A stretch of 64,000 nt of DNA from NCBI GenBank assembly GCA_030490835.1, contig CM059975.1:49901174-49965173 (forward strand), in the 5' to 3' direction. The stretch comes from Annona cherimola (Eukaryota; Streptophyta; Magnoliopsida; Magnoliales; Annonaceae). Below are positions 45,721 through 58,152 of the stretch, piece after piece. The notes beneath the pieces are model-generated. The model did not search any database. It had not been told where the DNA came from and worked only from the letters and a program-made list of their open reading frames with translations. Position 1 is the first letter of the stretch, and every line of letters starts with the position of its first letter. Both the position numbers and the translations under genes were made by a program.

Positions 45721-45929
45721 CCTTCATCAATTTTTTTGCAAATTTTTTTTTCTTGTCTACTTCCAAGCATGATCTTTGTGAAATTGTGCTCCAAATTATT
45801 TTCCTGAAAATAAAAATTAAAAAAACAAAAGAAGAAAAAACAAAAATCAAAATGAAAATGAGCAATGGGTTGTCTCCCATTCAGCGCTAAGCTTAACGTC
45901 CTCAGCCCGACGTTCCTGCTGTTCAATCC

Positions 45930-46322
45930 GCTTTCAATTTCACCACCTCAAATTCTCGACTATTAGAACGGCAACCTGGAGGTTCGGATCTAATCTTAAG
46001 CCCATCGGTCCATTAGGTCATGCCAGATTTGTCCTTTCGGCTTATGAGATAGGGGCATTGGGATATGAAAATATTTAGTTTTATCAATTGTAACCCCTTC
46101 TACTCCATTATTGGCTTTAACTTCGATGTCCTGGCTTTCCACTGGCTCGATCAATCGTTTGAGCCCAATATGATCAGCGAGTCGGTCTTTAGCATAGGCA
46201 GATAACTAGCAGCCCTTATTTTCAATCTTCTCTGGGTCCTGCTCAATACTAGTCGAGGAAAACTCTTGAACCTTTGAGTTGACCATGTCAATCCTAAAGC
46301 AATGCTCTAAATCAGTAGGGCT
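45930..46322 (-). other. Deletion scar region of Athila B
   Basis: Past the protease the minus strand shows a short linker similar to Athila A, then unassigned sequence with partial open frames (KANNGVEGVTIDK). It reaches the post-pol words shared with 58195-58250. RT, RNase H and integrase, about 6 kb in Athila-type elements including linkers, are missing. Confidence 0.55.
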
Positions 46323-46895
46323 CTATATTGACTTGAGCACATTGAACGTGACTTTTTCATTTTGCACTTGCATGGTTAATTCTCCGGCTCGAACATTGAT
46401 TATTGTGTTGCCTGTTGCAAGGAAAGGTCGACCTAGAATAATTGGCACATCTCGATCTTCTTCATAGTCCAGGATAATAAAATCTATAGGAAAAATGAAC
46501 TTATCCACCTTGACAAGAACATCCTCAATAATACCTTCTGGATATGTCATGGACCGGTCCTCCAGTTGTAACATGACAGTAGTAGGTCGAGCTTCCCCGA
46601 TGCCTAATTTTTAGAAAATTGACTTGGGCATGAGATTAATGCTTGCTCCCAAGTCGCATAGAGCTCTCTCGAAGTATTGGTCTCCAATTCTGCATGGGAT
46701 GGTGAAACTTCCTGGGTCCTTGAGCTTAGGAGGCAGCTTCCTCTGCACCCTAGCGCTGGTTTCCTCCGTTAACGCCACCGTCTTGAATTTTGTCAACCGC
46801 CTTTTCTTTGATAGCACGTCTTTCATGAATTTGGCATAGCTAGGCATCTGTTCCAAGTCTTCGACGAGAGGTATATTGATATGCAGCTGCTTCAA
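46323..46895 (-). pseudogene. Athila B protease region
   Basis: Two overlapping minus-strand frames carry the Athila protease segment: LEQMPSYAKFMKDVLSKKRR, KLPPKLKDPGSFTIPC, the active-site region ALCDLGASINLMPKSIF, then LEDRSMTYPEGIIEDV and IILGRPFLATG. A frameshift near 46600 separates them. The retropepsin would process the gag-pol polyprotein; here it is broken. Confidence 0.8.
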
Positions 46896-47469
46896 TACCT
46901 CTAAAAATTTCTTGAATTGGCCCTCCTTTTTAGTCTTTACAAATCACTGAGGAAATGGAGGAGGCGGCCTTGGATTTGTGGCGATTTCAGCGTCTGGTTG
47001 CTTCTAGGTAGTAACTGGTTCTTCTGGATCTTGTGACTGCTGAATCAGAGGATTAGGGGTTTAGTTACCGATTTTGGTGGAATTGCATCGGGTAACTGCT
47101 TTCCACTACGCAATGTGACTGCTTGGACCTGTTCCTTGCCTTTTCCCTTCAGGTTTGCTCGGTGTCGCTCGGCAACGAACCATGAGGCCAGTTATTTAGA
47201 GCTGAGGCCAGTTGGCCTATCTGAGCTTCCAAGTTCCTATTCGTCGTGATCTGGGATTGCATGAATTGCATAAAGATGTTTTCCAGATCAGATTTCTTTT
47301 CTTCTCGAGGAGGTGGATTGAATTGCATCGGTCTTGCGGGTTGTTGCTGCGGGGGCTGCTGCGAGAATCCAAGCGGCTGATTCGGCCTCGTCTGGTTGTT
47401 CCATGAGAAATTGGGATGATTTCTCCAGCTTGGGTTGTAGTTGTTTCCATACTAATTTGCTGGATTTCT

Positions 47470-48557
47470 CTAGAAATTTTTCACATAATTAATGGACTCC
47501 GAATTGGAGGTACATTCATCACTGGGATGGCCGAATTTGCCACACCACATGCAAATGTTTGCTGTTGTTGGCTGTTGTGGTGTAGACGCCCCTAGTGCAC
47601 TGACGTTGGCTGGCCTGGACAAGTTCTGAATTTGCTGAGATAAAGCGTCGATGTGGGCCTTTATCGATGAAACTGCATCCAATTAAAGTAGACCCCCACT
47701 TCAGCTCTTGTCAGATGGCAGTTGATAAGTATTGGCACCATGGTTTCAAGTAGGGCGTACGATTCTCGATAGCTTTTCCTCAATAGAGAACTGTTTGATG
47801 AAGAATCCACCATGTGACGGGTGGAATCCTGGAGACCGTTATAGAAAATTTGTATTTGAACCCAAGGCTGAATTCCATGACGCGGGCATTTTCGGAGCAG
47901 GTCTTTGAAGCGATCCCATGCCTCTGATAGGATCTCCTCTCTGTGTTGCTTGAACGAAACTATGTCCATCCTCAGCTTGGCTAACTTAGCAGGTGGGAAA
48001 TATTTCTCCGGAAATTTCTGATCCAAGACATTCCATGTATTGACAGAGTTCAGGGGCAAAGAGTCTAGCCACTCCGAAGCTCTATCTCGCAGAGAAAATG
48101 GAAAAGTTTGAAGCCACAACGCCTCATCGGAGACTTCGTTCTGCTTAAATGTGTTCATAATCTGTAGGAAATTTCACAGATGGCGATGTGGGTCTTCAGA
48201 CACGAGCCCTCCGAACTGCCCAATAGACTGGAGCATCTGGAAAATCATCGGCTTAATCTCGAAATTGTTGGTATCGATAGGCGGAGGTGCGATGCTCGTC
48301 TAAACTACATTTTGGCCAAGCACAATGACATCCCAAATGGGTTGATCCAAATCATCCTGAGGTGGATGATTTGGAATCTCAATCCTTTGGTTTCCCTGTT
48401 GATTTGCGTGAACGTTTTTGTCCTGGTTCTCGATGTGTTCCATAGTATGTTGTCGGTTCCTAGCCTCCCTACTCTTACGATGCCTTCTCAAATACGTTCG
48501 TGCGGGTTCCGGATCAAAAGGAATAACAATCTCCTTTTCGGCTCATCCTCGGCACAT
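47470..48557 (-). pseudogene. gag: Athila B gag
   Basis: From the minus-strand ATG near 48557, stopped early by a TGA, the frame shows PPQDDLDQPIWD, FPFSLRDRASEWLDSLPL, KFPEKYFPPAKLAKLRMD, RKCPRHGIQPWVQIQIFYNG and RHMVDSS, i.e. a Retrotrans_gag capsid. In another frame (47682-47470) a zinc knuckle CMWCGKFGHPSDEC follows. A Gln/Pro-rich degraded tail continues to about 46900. Same family as Athila A gag. Confidence 0.83.
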
Positions 48558-48696
48558 GCAATTTGTGAGTAATCTGCAAAAACCAATTCAATTGAACTAG
48601 CGAAAAAATTCTAAGCTAAAAGAAATTATGAAAATAAACTATTCTACAAGATTATACAAGAAAGCAATAAAACTAATAATAATTAGCTAAACAAGT

Positions 48697-48716
48697 CCCC
48701 AGCAACGGTGCCAAAA
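48697..48716 (-). other. Primer-binding site of Athila B
   Basis: The minus strand reads TTGGCACCGTTGCTGGGGAC two or three bases after the LTR end, close to the usual Athila/Tat primer site. Confidence 0.8.
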
Positions 48717-48719
48717 ACT

Positions 48720-49952
48720 TGACGAGCTGCGCATATGTTAATTAAAATGCTCATTATTTCGCAAGTATACGTGTCGTGTCAAGTAATAAAGAGTGAGTAG
48801 AGTATCGTTCCCACGAGGAATTGTTAACCTGAATTATTAATTAGTTTAATTGCTTTCGATGGATAGAGAATTTTGAGTTTGTGATTTAAACTAAAACTAC
48901 GACCGCAAAAAGAAATCAGAGTAGAGTTTACGAAATTACTAGATACTAGAAACGGAGTTACTAATCAGGGATGGCAGATGGATAGCTTGGAATCCTTAAA
49001 TCTAAACTATATTGCATTGGTTCTTTTTAATTGGATTATGTATGGATTTACTAGCCCAAGTTCATTAATCTCTATATATGTCTTCCAACATTATATAAAG
49101 CTAATCACACCTTATTTAATTATTATATTTCCATGCCATTAAATAAAGTGAAATTGATAAGTTCATAACCTATTTAATGACTACACAAGGTTGAACGGTA
49201 TATTCCTATCTGTTAAACAACTCCCCTTAACAAGGTGGAAACCTATGCCTTGCACATGGATCTAGCAGAGATTTTCCTCTTCCAAGGATAAATCAAGCAA
49301 TTAAATCATCTTACAAGGTAGTTAATCTTGTAAAAAGCATTAAATCCGCACATGCAAAGGTAAATCATACACAATCATATATAAAATTAAATATTCATTC
49401 CTGAAATTCAAATAACCAAAAACAATATAGTTTAGAATTCAATTCATTCTAACTATCCATCTAATGGAGGTTTAGTTCATAGACATGATCACAACATCCA
49501 TTACATCCATATTAAAAGTATCCATGAAAGCAGAGAAAGAAAAATAGAAAGAATAAGAGAAAATTTGTTTTCCGGCGGCTTCCACCAACGGAGTTGAATC
49601 CTCTCTTCAATCCGTGCTTTGATCGCGATTTCTTCTTTTCTCTAGCTTTGTAGTTCATTTTTGGGCTCTCCTCCCTTCTTCTGCGCGCGCGAACCACTAG
49701 GATCTATTTATAAAGCCCGGTTGCACAGCCTACGCACTGGAATTTGTGCAAACGGATGCGTATTGGCGCCTAGGCGCCAACTCCCTGGAGTTTTCACAAC
49801 TTGGAACTTCTCCTGGACACATTGTGGGTCATGCCTGGCGCCTAGGCGCCAACTCACTGGAAACAAGTTGTATGTTGAACTGTGCTGAAAAATAGCAAGG
49901 GCACGAAGGGTGGCTCCTAGGCAATGATAACTCGTATTTTTACGATTTATCA
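48720..49952 (-). repeat. 5' LTR of Athila B (1233 bp, contracted)
   Basis: It is about 415 bp shorter than the 3' LTR at 40970-42617. The missing part lies in the GGCGCC palindrome zone; only 49765-49778 and 49837-49850 remain as perfect palindromes. TATAAATAG is at about 49710-49702 on the minus strand. Confidence 0.9.
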
Positions 49953-49957
49953 CAACG

Positions 49958-50676
49958 TCAATGCAGTAGGGGTATCTACACCACAGCAGCTATCAGCAGC
50001 AGAATACTATACATGGTGCGGAGAATTCGATCATCCCAGTGATCAATGTGTCTCCAATCCGGAGTCCATTAATTATGTGGAAAATTTCTAGAGAAATTTA
50101 GCGAACCCATATGCAAACAACTACAATCCAGGTTAGAGGAATCATCCCAACTTCTCGTGGAATAACCAGATGAGGTCGAATCAGCCACCTGGATTCTCAC
50201 AGCAGCCCTCACTGCAACAACCAGCAATACCAGTTCAACTCAACCCATCACCTCGGGAAGAAAAGAAATTGGATCTGGAAAATCTTTTCATGCAATTCAT
50301 GCAATCCCAGATCACGACAAATAGAAACTTGGAAGTGCAGATCAACCAACTGGCTTCAGCTTTAAACAACAGACCTCAAGGTGCATTGCCGAGCGACACA
50401 GAACAAAATCCAAAAGGAAAAGGCAAAGAGCAGGTGCAAGCAGTCACATTGCGTAGTGTAAAGCAGCTACCTGACGCAACTCCACCAGAAGTGGTAACTG
50501 AAGCCACTAGTCCTCTGATTCATCAGTTGCAAGAGACAGAGGAACTAGAAACAACCCAAAAGCAACTGAATGCTAAAATAGCCACAAATCAAAGGCCGCC
50601 TCCTCCATTTCCTGAAAGATTTGCAAAGAACAAAAAGGAGGGCCAGTTCAAGAAGTTCTTGGAGGTACTAAAATAG
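49958..50676 (+). pseudogene. gag: Athila A gag, second part
   Basis: Beyond Athila B the gag resumes with a degraded knuckle (TWCGEFDHPSDQC) and SNPESINYVENF, then a stop. From 50170 a Gln/Pro-rich frame runs through EEKKLDLENLFMQFMQSQ, LEVQINQLASALNNRPQG and PPPPFPERFAKNKKEGQFKK to a TAG at 50674-50676, after which the same frame enters the protease segment. Confidence 0.8.
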
Positions 50677-51404
50677 CTACATATCGATATACCTCTCGTC
50701 GAAGCCTTGGAGCAGATGCCAAGCTATGCCAAACTTATGAAAGATGTTCTGTCAAAGAAAAGGCGGTTAACAGAATTCGAAACAGTGGCATTAACAGAGG
50801 AAACCAGTGCAATGGTGCGGAGAAAACTGCCGCCCAAGCTCAAGGATCCAGGGAGCTTTACTATCCCGTGCACGATCGGAAACCAATACTTCAGGAGAGC
50901 TCTATGTGACTTGGGGGCCAGTATCAATCTCATGCCCAAGTCAATTTTTAGAAAACTAGTATTGGGGGAGCTCGACCTACGACAGTCATGTTGCAACTGG
51001 CTGACCGGTCCATGACATGTCCGGAGGGCATCATTGAAGATGTTCTTGTCAAGGTGGACAAGTTCATTTTCCCAGCAAATTTTATTATCCTAGATTATGA
51101 AGAAGACCGAGACGTACCAATCATTTTGGGTTGGCCTTTCCTTGCAACAGGCAAGGTTATCATTGACGTACAAGCTGGAGAGCCAACTATGCAGATACAA
51201 AATGAACATGTTACTTTTAGCGTGTTCAAAGCGATGCAACTACCGAATGATCCAGATGAATGCCTAATGATCAATATGGTGGATTCAGCAGTTCAAGCAG
51301 AATTCCAAGTCACAGCTTACAAGGACGTCCTGGAAGCATTGCTGGTTGGAGAAATCAATGAATCTAACGACGAATCGACAGAGATGATACACTATTTGCA
51401 GTAA
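50677..51404 (+). pseudogene. Athila A protease
   Basis: LEQMPSYAKLMKDVLSKKRR and KLPPKLKDPGSFTIPC lead to the active-site region ALCDLGASINLMPKSIF (about 50900-50955). A one-base loss near 50968 shifts the frame; the second half (LQLADRSMTCPEGIIEDV, VPIILGWPFLATGK) is open in 50988-51404. Aspartic protease of the Athila type, inactive here. Confidence 0.83.
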
Positions 51405-51544
51405 TCTTCAACCACTACACAATACCCGCAGAAGTTCGAATCGTTAGAGCTCAAACCAGAGTCTTTTAAACACTTGAAGCTGTCAATCGAAGAGCCGCCT
51501 GTTCTGGAGCTGAAACCCTGCCCAAGCACCTAAGATATGCCTAC

Positions 51545-52800
51545 TTGGGAGCGGAATCCTCACTCCCGATGATCATTTCTTCTGCATTGGATCCTATGCA
51601 AGAAGAAAAACTGCTCAAAGTGCTCAGGAACCACAAAAAGGCCATAGGATGGACCATCGCCGACATCAGAGGCATCAGCCCATCCTTGTGCATGCACAAA
51701 ATTCAAATGGAGGAGAATTCCAGGCCATCCATTAAAGCACAGAGGAGATTGAACCCGATCATGAAAGAAGTGGTCAAAAAGGAGATTATCAAATGGCTAG
51801 ATGCAGGCGTGATATATCCGATCTCCAACAGCTCTTGGGTCAGCCCGGTGCAATGCATCCCGAAGAAAGGTGGAATGATGGTTGTCTCCAACGAGAATAA
51901 TGAACTAATTCCAACCAGAATAGTTACTGGTGGAGAGTTTGTATGAACTACTGCAAGCTGAATAAAGCCACCCAAAAGGATCATTTTCCACTTCCATTCA
52001 TTGGTCAGATGTTGGACAGGTTGGCGGGGAGGGAATACTATTGCTTTCTGGACGGCTATTCAGGTTACCACCAGATCATGATAGCACTGGAGGACCAAGA
52101 AAAGACCACATTCACATGTCTGTATGGCACATTATGGGAAAAGTGTCACTTTATGGTGCAGGAGGGCATCGTACTTGGGCACCGGGTCTCCAAATAGGGA
52201 ATCGAAGTGGACAAATCCAGAATCAAGACGATCAAGAAATTGCCTCCACCCAAATCAGTCAAGGGCATTCGCAATTTTCTGGGACATGTGGGGTTCTACA
52301 GGCGGTTCATAAAGGATTTTTCTAAAATAGCCAAGCCGCTATGTTCGCTACTCGAGAAAGATGTGCCATTTGAGTTCAACGACGAATGCATGGAGGCATT
52401 CTAGGAGCTGAAAAAGAGATTGGTATCTGCGCCAATCATTATTTCTCCAGAATGGAACCTCCCATTCGAATTAATGTGCGATGCGAGAGACTACGCAGTG
52501 GGAGTAGTATTGGGCCGACGAAAGAATAAAGTTTTTCACTCCATCTACTACGCCAGCAAAACGCTGAATGAGGCACAAATGAATTATACCACAACAAAAA
52601 AGGAATTGCTAGCGGTGGTCTTTGCATTTGACAAATTCAGAGCCTATCTAGTGGGGACCAAAGTGATCATGTACACAGACCATTTGGCCATTAACTATTT
52701 GATCGAGAAAAAAGATGCAAAGTCACGCTTGATCCGGTGGGTCTTATTGCTATAGGAGTTTGACCTCGAAATTAAAGACCAAAATGGAGTTGAAAATTAG
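51545..52800 (+). pseudogene. Athila A reverse transcriptase (catalytic block deleted) and RNase H
   Basis: The RT N-terminus is clear (GWTIADIRGISPS, WVSPVQCIPKKGGM), a frameshift lies near 51930, and HFPLPFIGQMLDRLAG and FTCLYGT follow. At about 52130 the sequence jumps to WEKCHFMVQEGIVLGHR, omitting the MPFGL and catalytic DD segment that chromosomal Athila RTs have between these words. The connection domain (IRNFLGHVGFYRRFIKDF) and RNase H ([41 protein letters not shown]) continue with stops at 52195, 52402 and 52753. Confidence 0.82.
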
Positions 52801-53358
52801 GTCGCTGATCATTTATCCCGTCTCAAAAGAAACCAGCGAGTCCAAGACACGGAGCAGATTCAAGAGGTGTTCCTAGATGAGCAGCTATTTTCCATCTCTC
52901 CAGGCAGTCCATCATGGTACGCAAACTTTGTAAACTATATCGTTAGTGGACTGTTGCCTCCGGAGATGAATTCACATCAAAGGAAGAAGTTTCTCCATGA
53001 CGTGAAGTTCTATTTTTGGGATGGTCCATTTTTGTTCAAGCAATGACTAGACTAATTATATCGAAGATGTATTCCAGAATGTGAAAGGGAATCTATATTG
53101 CAAAGCTGTCATTCATCACCGTATGGGGGTCACTTCCAAGGAGACAAAACTGCAGCCAAAGTACTCTAATCTGGATTTTACTGGCCATCTCTGTTCAAGG
53201 ACGCCCATTTCTACGTCAAAAGATGCGATCAATGCCAGCGGACGGTAACATCTCCAAAAGATATGAAATGCCTCTCACTAATGTCATCGAAATGGAAATA
53301 TTCGATGTATGGGGTATCGACTTCATGGGTCCTTTCATTCCTTCCTTTGGAAACAAAT
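52801..53358 (+). pseudogene. Athila A integrase, N-terminal part
   Basis: A broken frame shows ADHLSRL, the zinc-binding region (SSPYGGHFQGDKTAAKV, CDQCQR) and, after a frameshift, the first core words GIDFMGPF. Stops occur near 53043 and 53167. S2 interrupts the core at 53358/53359. Confidence 0.75.
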
Positions 53359-56300
53359 TGTGTAACCCCAGCCTAAGTAGGATTCAATGTATGCATTGAA
53401 CATTTACATGTGTCTTATATATGATTAAATGGAGTTTTTGGATTTTTTGTGATTTGCTAAATTATGGCAATCAGGGCTAAGGATTAGCAATGATGATTCG
53501 AGTGATCAGTATGAGCTGATATACAATGGGATTAGAATAATTTGTTGGTGATTAAAATACACCAATATATAATGAATATTCATTTTAGATTATTTGATAT
53601 GGATTATGAGAATTTAAAAGGATAATTCTCAAGTTAGTGAAAAAACACTAGAAAATTCATAATTCAACGCCTGTAAGGCGGATTCAAGTGAAATTTGACA
53701 GAAAAGTTGATGATGATATGCATGATATTATGGGATTATTGGGTTATAAAAATCTTTGATGAAATTAGTTTAATAATTTATTGAACATAGCTCAAATCCA
53801 ACCGTTAACTTCAAACGGCTATAACTTGAGCTAGGAAAATCGGATGGAGATGAAATTTGAAACGGTTGAACAAAATCATGAGATTAAAATTTTGGAAGGT
53901 TTAGATCAAGAAAATTATTTTGGGAAAATACCTGAATTAGAAAAGGTGTGCATAGTTGACTTTTGCACCTCAAGAGTATCATGCATTAAATGCTAGAGTA
54001 CATGGAATTAATGCAATTTTTAATGGACCAAATAGGTGTCAAATGCAGGTGAAATGCAGGGTATTTTATGCATAATTACAAAATCCAAAAAATCCCATGA
54101 ATTATCCATGCATTAATGTCCACATTTAAGGGGCTAAGGAGAGCTCAAACTAGTATAGATAAGTGTACCAATGCAAGGACGATCAAGAGAGTGTTGCTGC
54201 TGGATTTTTTCAATTTTTTATTTTATAAATTATGCATATATATAGCTGACATGTAGGGACACATGAATGGTCACTTAATAATGTGAAAAAAATTCCAAAA
54301 AAATCGTTAAATGCAGCTGCATTGAAGGGACAAAAACGTGGACAGCATGATATGAGTTTGGATGTGTATTGATGTTGTTGTTGCTGCCATTATTACTAAT
54401 TTTTTTATTAAAAATTAATGATTTAATTAAATTATAATTAGGTGTATGATTTACCCTTAAAATGAGATTATTAAAAATAGAAAAATATATGAAAATGGGC
54501 AGCAGCTATGGACATGCCAAGTGGACAGCTTGGACGGTCTTGATTTAAAGCAGATTTTTGGATTTTCAAAAATGGTAAAAAGTATTTTACATGGATGACA
54601 TTTAACCAGCACATAAGGGGAGATAAGAATACATTAAATGGTGTGGAAAATACAGCACAAGTGGGGCCCACAACTGGATCATATCCAGCCCTATAAAAGG
54701 AATGCACGTCCACATGAGTTGAGGTTGGAAAATTTTCTAAGTGCTGAGATTTTTCTTCCCCAAGAACAGCAACATGTGCAGCCCTAGCCCAACCAAGAAG
54801 GAAAGAAAAAGAAGGGGAAAAAGAAAGAGAATTGGAGGAGGAAAATCCATCTCAAGTGTTTAGGGTTTGGAGTGCATCAATCAAGTAAGTGATTGTGTTA
54901 ATTTGAGCTTTTCATCTTGAGTTCTAAACTCCAAGATTTGAATATGGAATTGATGCTTAAATACTCCTTAAATGATGATTCAACATGCCTTTGATAGAAT
55001 ATGGAATGCCTATTAAGCTATATGAATGAATTTCCATGTTTTAGATGGTGGAAATGAAGTTTAGAATGGATTATGAGTTGAAAACCAAACTTGATAAATT
55101 CTAAATTCACATGATAAGTTTCTGTATTGAACGAATGATATGTTTAGGTTATGAATCATGTATTAATGAAATACATATATTGATTTAAGCTTAAGTTATG
55201 AATTTTAGAAACTATGGAATGCAAAGTGATAAACATGACTCGATTTCTTCATTTTTATGTTAAAAATGGTATGGAAATGGGATTGCATGATTTATGAAAG
55301 CTATGTAGGGTAAAATAACCTAGGTTAAGGTATTATTGCTGCCCAAAAGGATTTGGGAAGATAAGCCCCAAATCTGATTTTATGGATTTTATGAACCGAT
55401 GTCTAAATGAAGTGAAAACGAGGCCCGAAACGGGTAAACAAGTTGCTGTTTTGAGAAATTTTTATTTATGAATGTTAAATATGTGTTAATACCCTAAATT
55501 TAGATTAGGAAAAGTGGGGTTAATTTCTGAAAATTCGGATTTATAAAGCTGTTTAGGGTTACGTGTCAAAAGACACGTTAAACGTGTGAAAAATGGGTTC
55601 CAAAGTTGCTGCTTTGGAAACCTATAATTAGTGGATTTAAATCCCATAAAAATATCCTACATAAAGTGATAATTAAGGATAATTATCATGCTGAAATATG
55701 GATTAAATTTCTTACTTGAAAATTTTTATGAAATGCCTCATATATGTGTTGTTAAATGGCTATATATGAAAGGATAGACATGCATGAGTGATAAATGACT
55801 TGTGTAATGTGATTTTGTGAAAAAATGCATGAAAATATGGTGAATTTTATGATTATATTTCTTTTTATAATTTCATGATGTTAATTTCAAATTTTGAAAT
55901 TAATTAATGAAGCTTAAGGTGACAACGTGTGCCTAAAATGAGCACCAATGTGTAAATTTTGGAAAATGAGTGAAAAATGGTGAATGGAAGGTGATGAACC
56001 TTTAAATAATTATTATTGAATAAATATTAAGCAATTGAATGATTATCCTACATATGGGATTAAATGTGATGTGTAATAGCCCATGTAATGCACAAGTATA
56101 TGCTATATGAGCATGACGACTTGAGAAGTCGAAGAAATTATGTATGTTAATGAAAATGGGTTGGAAAACTGAGTTGAATGCAAGCAAAAGAAAGTATATG
56201 AATGTTATGTCATTCTTATATGTATAGGCAAAGGCAAAGGGATAAGCGAAATGGAAAGTTAAGCAAGCAAGGTAAGCAAGCAGCTTTCTAAATGATTTTG

Positions 56301-57343
56301 GTTTTCATTACAAGGTATTTAAGGATGATCATTCCTTGTCTATATGCGTATTGAAATGTTATTTCTATTGAAATAAATGATTGCTTACTGTTTCGCAATT
56401 ATGCATGAAATATGATGAAACATGAGTTTATATGATGTTTCATTGGAAAGATGTTTAACGAGGGATGGTGCAAAGAATTCTCTACATGAGAATGACAAGT
56501 TCCATGTGTAAGGAAGTATATAACGCCGGGGTAACTAAAAGACATGCATGGAATAGAAATCAAGTAGGCTAGTCGAGGTAGTAAGCGGACAAGGAGTCCC
56601 CCTTGACGTTGACAAGTCAGTAGGTCTGGCGCTAAGGATGAAAAGGATCATGTCATAGAAAAATGTTCCCCGTGCTAGCGTACCCTCACATGAAGGATAA
56701 CGTCATAAATGGAAATGATTCATTTGCACATCTAATGTTTATGAAATGTTTATGCAATATTTATGAAATGTGTATGAGTGATTTATGAAAAGATTTTTGC
56801 TCAATTGGTAGTTGATCACTTGATAAGTGTCTCTACCGAAGGGAGAAAAATGCTTTTAAATAAATATGTCTTAAAAATGTATTGCTTGCAAAATATAAGC
56901 TTGCTTATTGAGTTTCGACTTACGTTTTCATTTTCCAAACCCATAGACAAGTGAAAGAAGAGACTCGGCAAAGGAGCAAGTGCATGATCATTAAAGCAAG
57001 GGAAAAACATTAGCAGTCTCATGATATAGAAAAACTCATGTTGAATGGATGTAATTACTTTGATGTTTTATGTTGACAACTATGATAATACATGCAATGA
57101 CATCTGATTTATGTGAAAGTTGAAATGTCTTTCGTTCATCATGTTTTGCTATGTGATGATTGGTTGGAAAGGACCTAGATATGCATGGGATGAGAAATAT
57201 GAGGAATTAAACTCCTTTGAAAATATATGTAGTTGGATAACTATCCATTAAAACCCACCATGTGACAGGGAAACAATCCTGATCACGTTTACCAGTCGAA
57301 CAATCCCGAGGTATGGTTGTGACACTCGGGTCGGGGTGTCACA
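53359..57343 (+). repeat. Solo LTR S2 (3985 bp), chromovirus type, plus strand
   Basis: It runs from TGTGTAACCCC to GGGGTGTCACA. Flanks CAAAT (53354-53358) and CCAAT (57344-57348) are the target duplication with one change; integrase codons continue on both sides. There is no coding content. TATAAAAGG is at 54692-54700, donor-like GTAAGT at 54885 and GTAAGCAAG at 56272, acceptor-like ATAG/ACAAGTGAAAG at 56946. Related to S1 along its length. Confidence 0.9.
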
Positions 57344-58152
57344 CCAATATATTCTAATGGCCGTGGATTATATTTCCAAATGGGTTGAAGCGAAACCTAC
57401 TCAAGAGAGTGATGCCAAAACGGTTCTCAAATTCATCAAGAAGAATATTTTTACGCGTTTTGGCATGCCCGGGGTGATTATTAGTGATGGAGGTCTCATT
57501 TTTGCAACCGGCAATTCATGGCGATTTTGCACAGATATGGAGTACGCCATAGGATGACGACAACTTATCATCCACAAGCCAATGGACAAGTCTAGCTAGC
57601 CAACAAAGAATTGAAGCAGATTCTAGAGAAACGATTGGGTCATCTTGCAAGGACTGGTCTATTAAGCTGGACGATGTGCTATGGGCATATCAAACTGCCT
57701 ACAAAACCTAGTTTGGAATGTCTCCTTAACAACTGGTTTATGGAAAGGTTTGTCATCTGCCGCTGGAGTTGGAACATAATGCTTATTGGGCAATAAACAA
57801 AAACTAAATCTGGACATGCAACAAGCAGGGGAGCATCGATTGCTGTAGCTCAATAAGTTAGACGAATTTCGAATGCAAGCATATGAAAATGCCAAGATCT
57901 ACAAAGAAAAAGTGAAGAAATGGCATGAAAAAAAAAATTTTACCATGGAGATTCGAGCTAGGTCAAAGAGTCCTGCTTTTCAATTCAAGATTGAAATTGT
58001 TTCTAGGAAAGTTCAAGTCCAGATGGCCAGGACCGTTTATTGTGCTAAAGGCGACTGTGTACGAAGAAGTGGAAGTACTGAATGAGGCATCCGGTAACAG
58101 TTTCATTGTGAATGGGCAGCGTCTAAAGCATTATATGGGAGACGATCTGTAG
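57344..58152 (+). pseudogene. Athila A integrase, core and C-terminal part
   Basis: After S2 the core continues: MAVDYISKWVEAKPTQ, FIKKNIFTRFGMPGVIISDGG. Frameshifts near 57530 and 57600 scramble the Glu region. The C-terminal part (RVLLFNSRLKLFLGK, SRWPGPFIVL, QRLKHYMGDDL) is open and ends at 58152, the end of pol. No chromodomain is present, as usual for Athila. Confidence 0.78.

Larger units (their letters stand above)
40970..49952 (-). mobile_element. Athila B: internally deleted Athila element, minus strand, inside Athila A gag
   Basis: The flanks CAACG (40965-40969 and 49953-49957) are a perfect target duplication. On the minus strand come LTR (49952-48720), primer site, gag, protease, a short remnant, a promoter-like spacer, ORF3, 3' untranslated region and LTR (42617-40970). 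RT, RNase H and integrase are absent. It is closely related to its host Athila A, so it probably used enzymes of other Athila copies. Confidence 0.92.
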
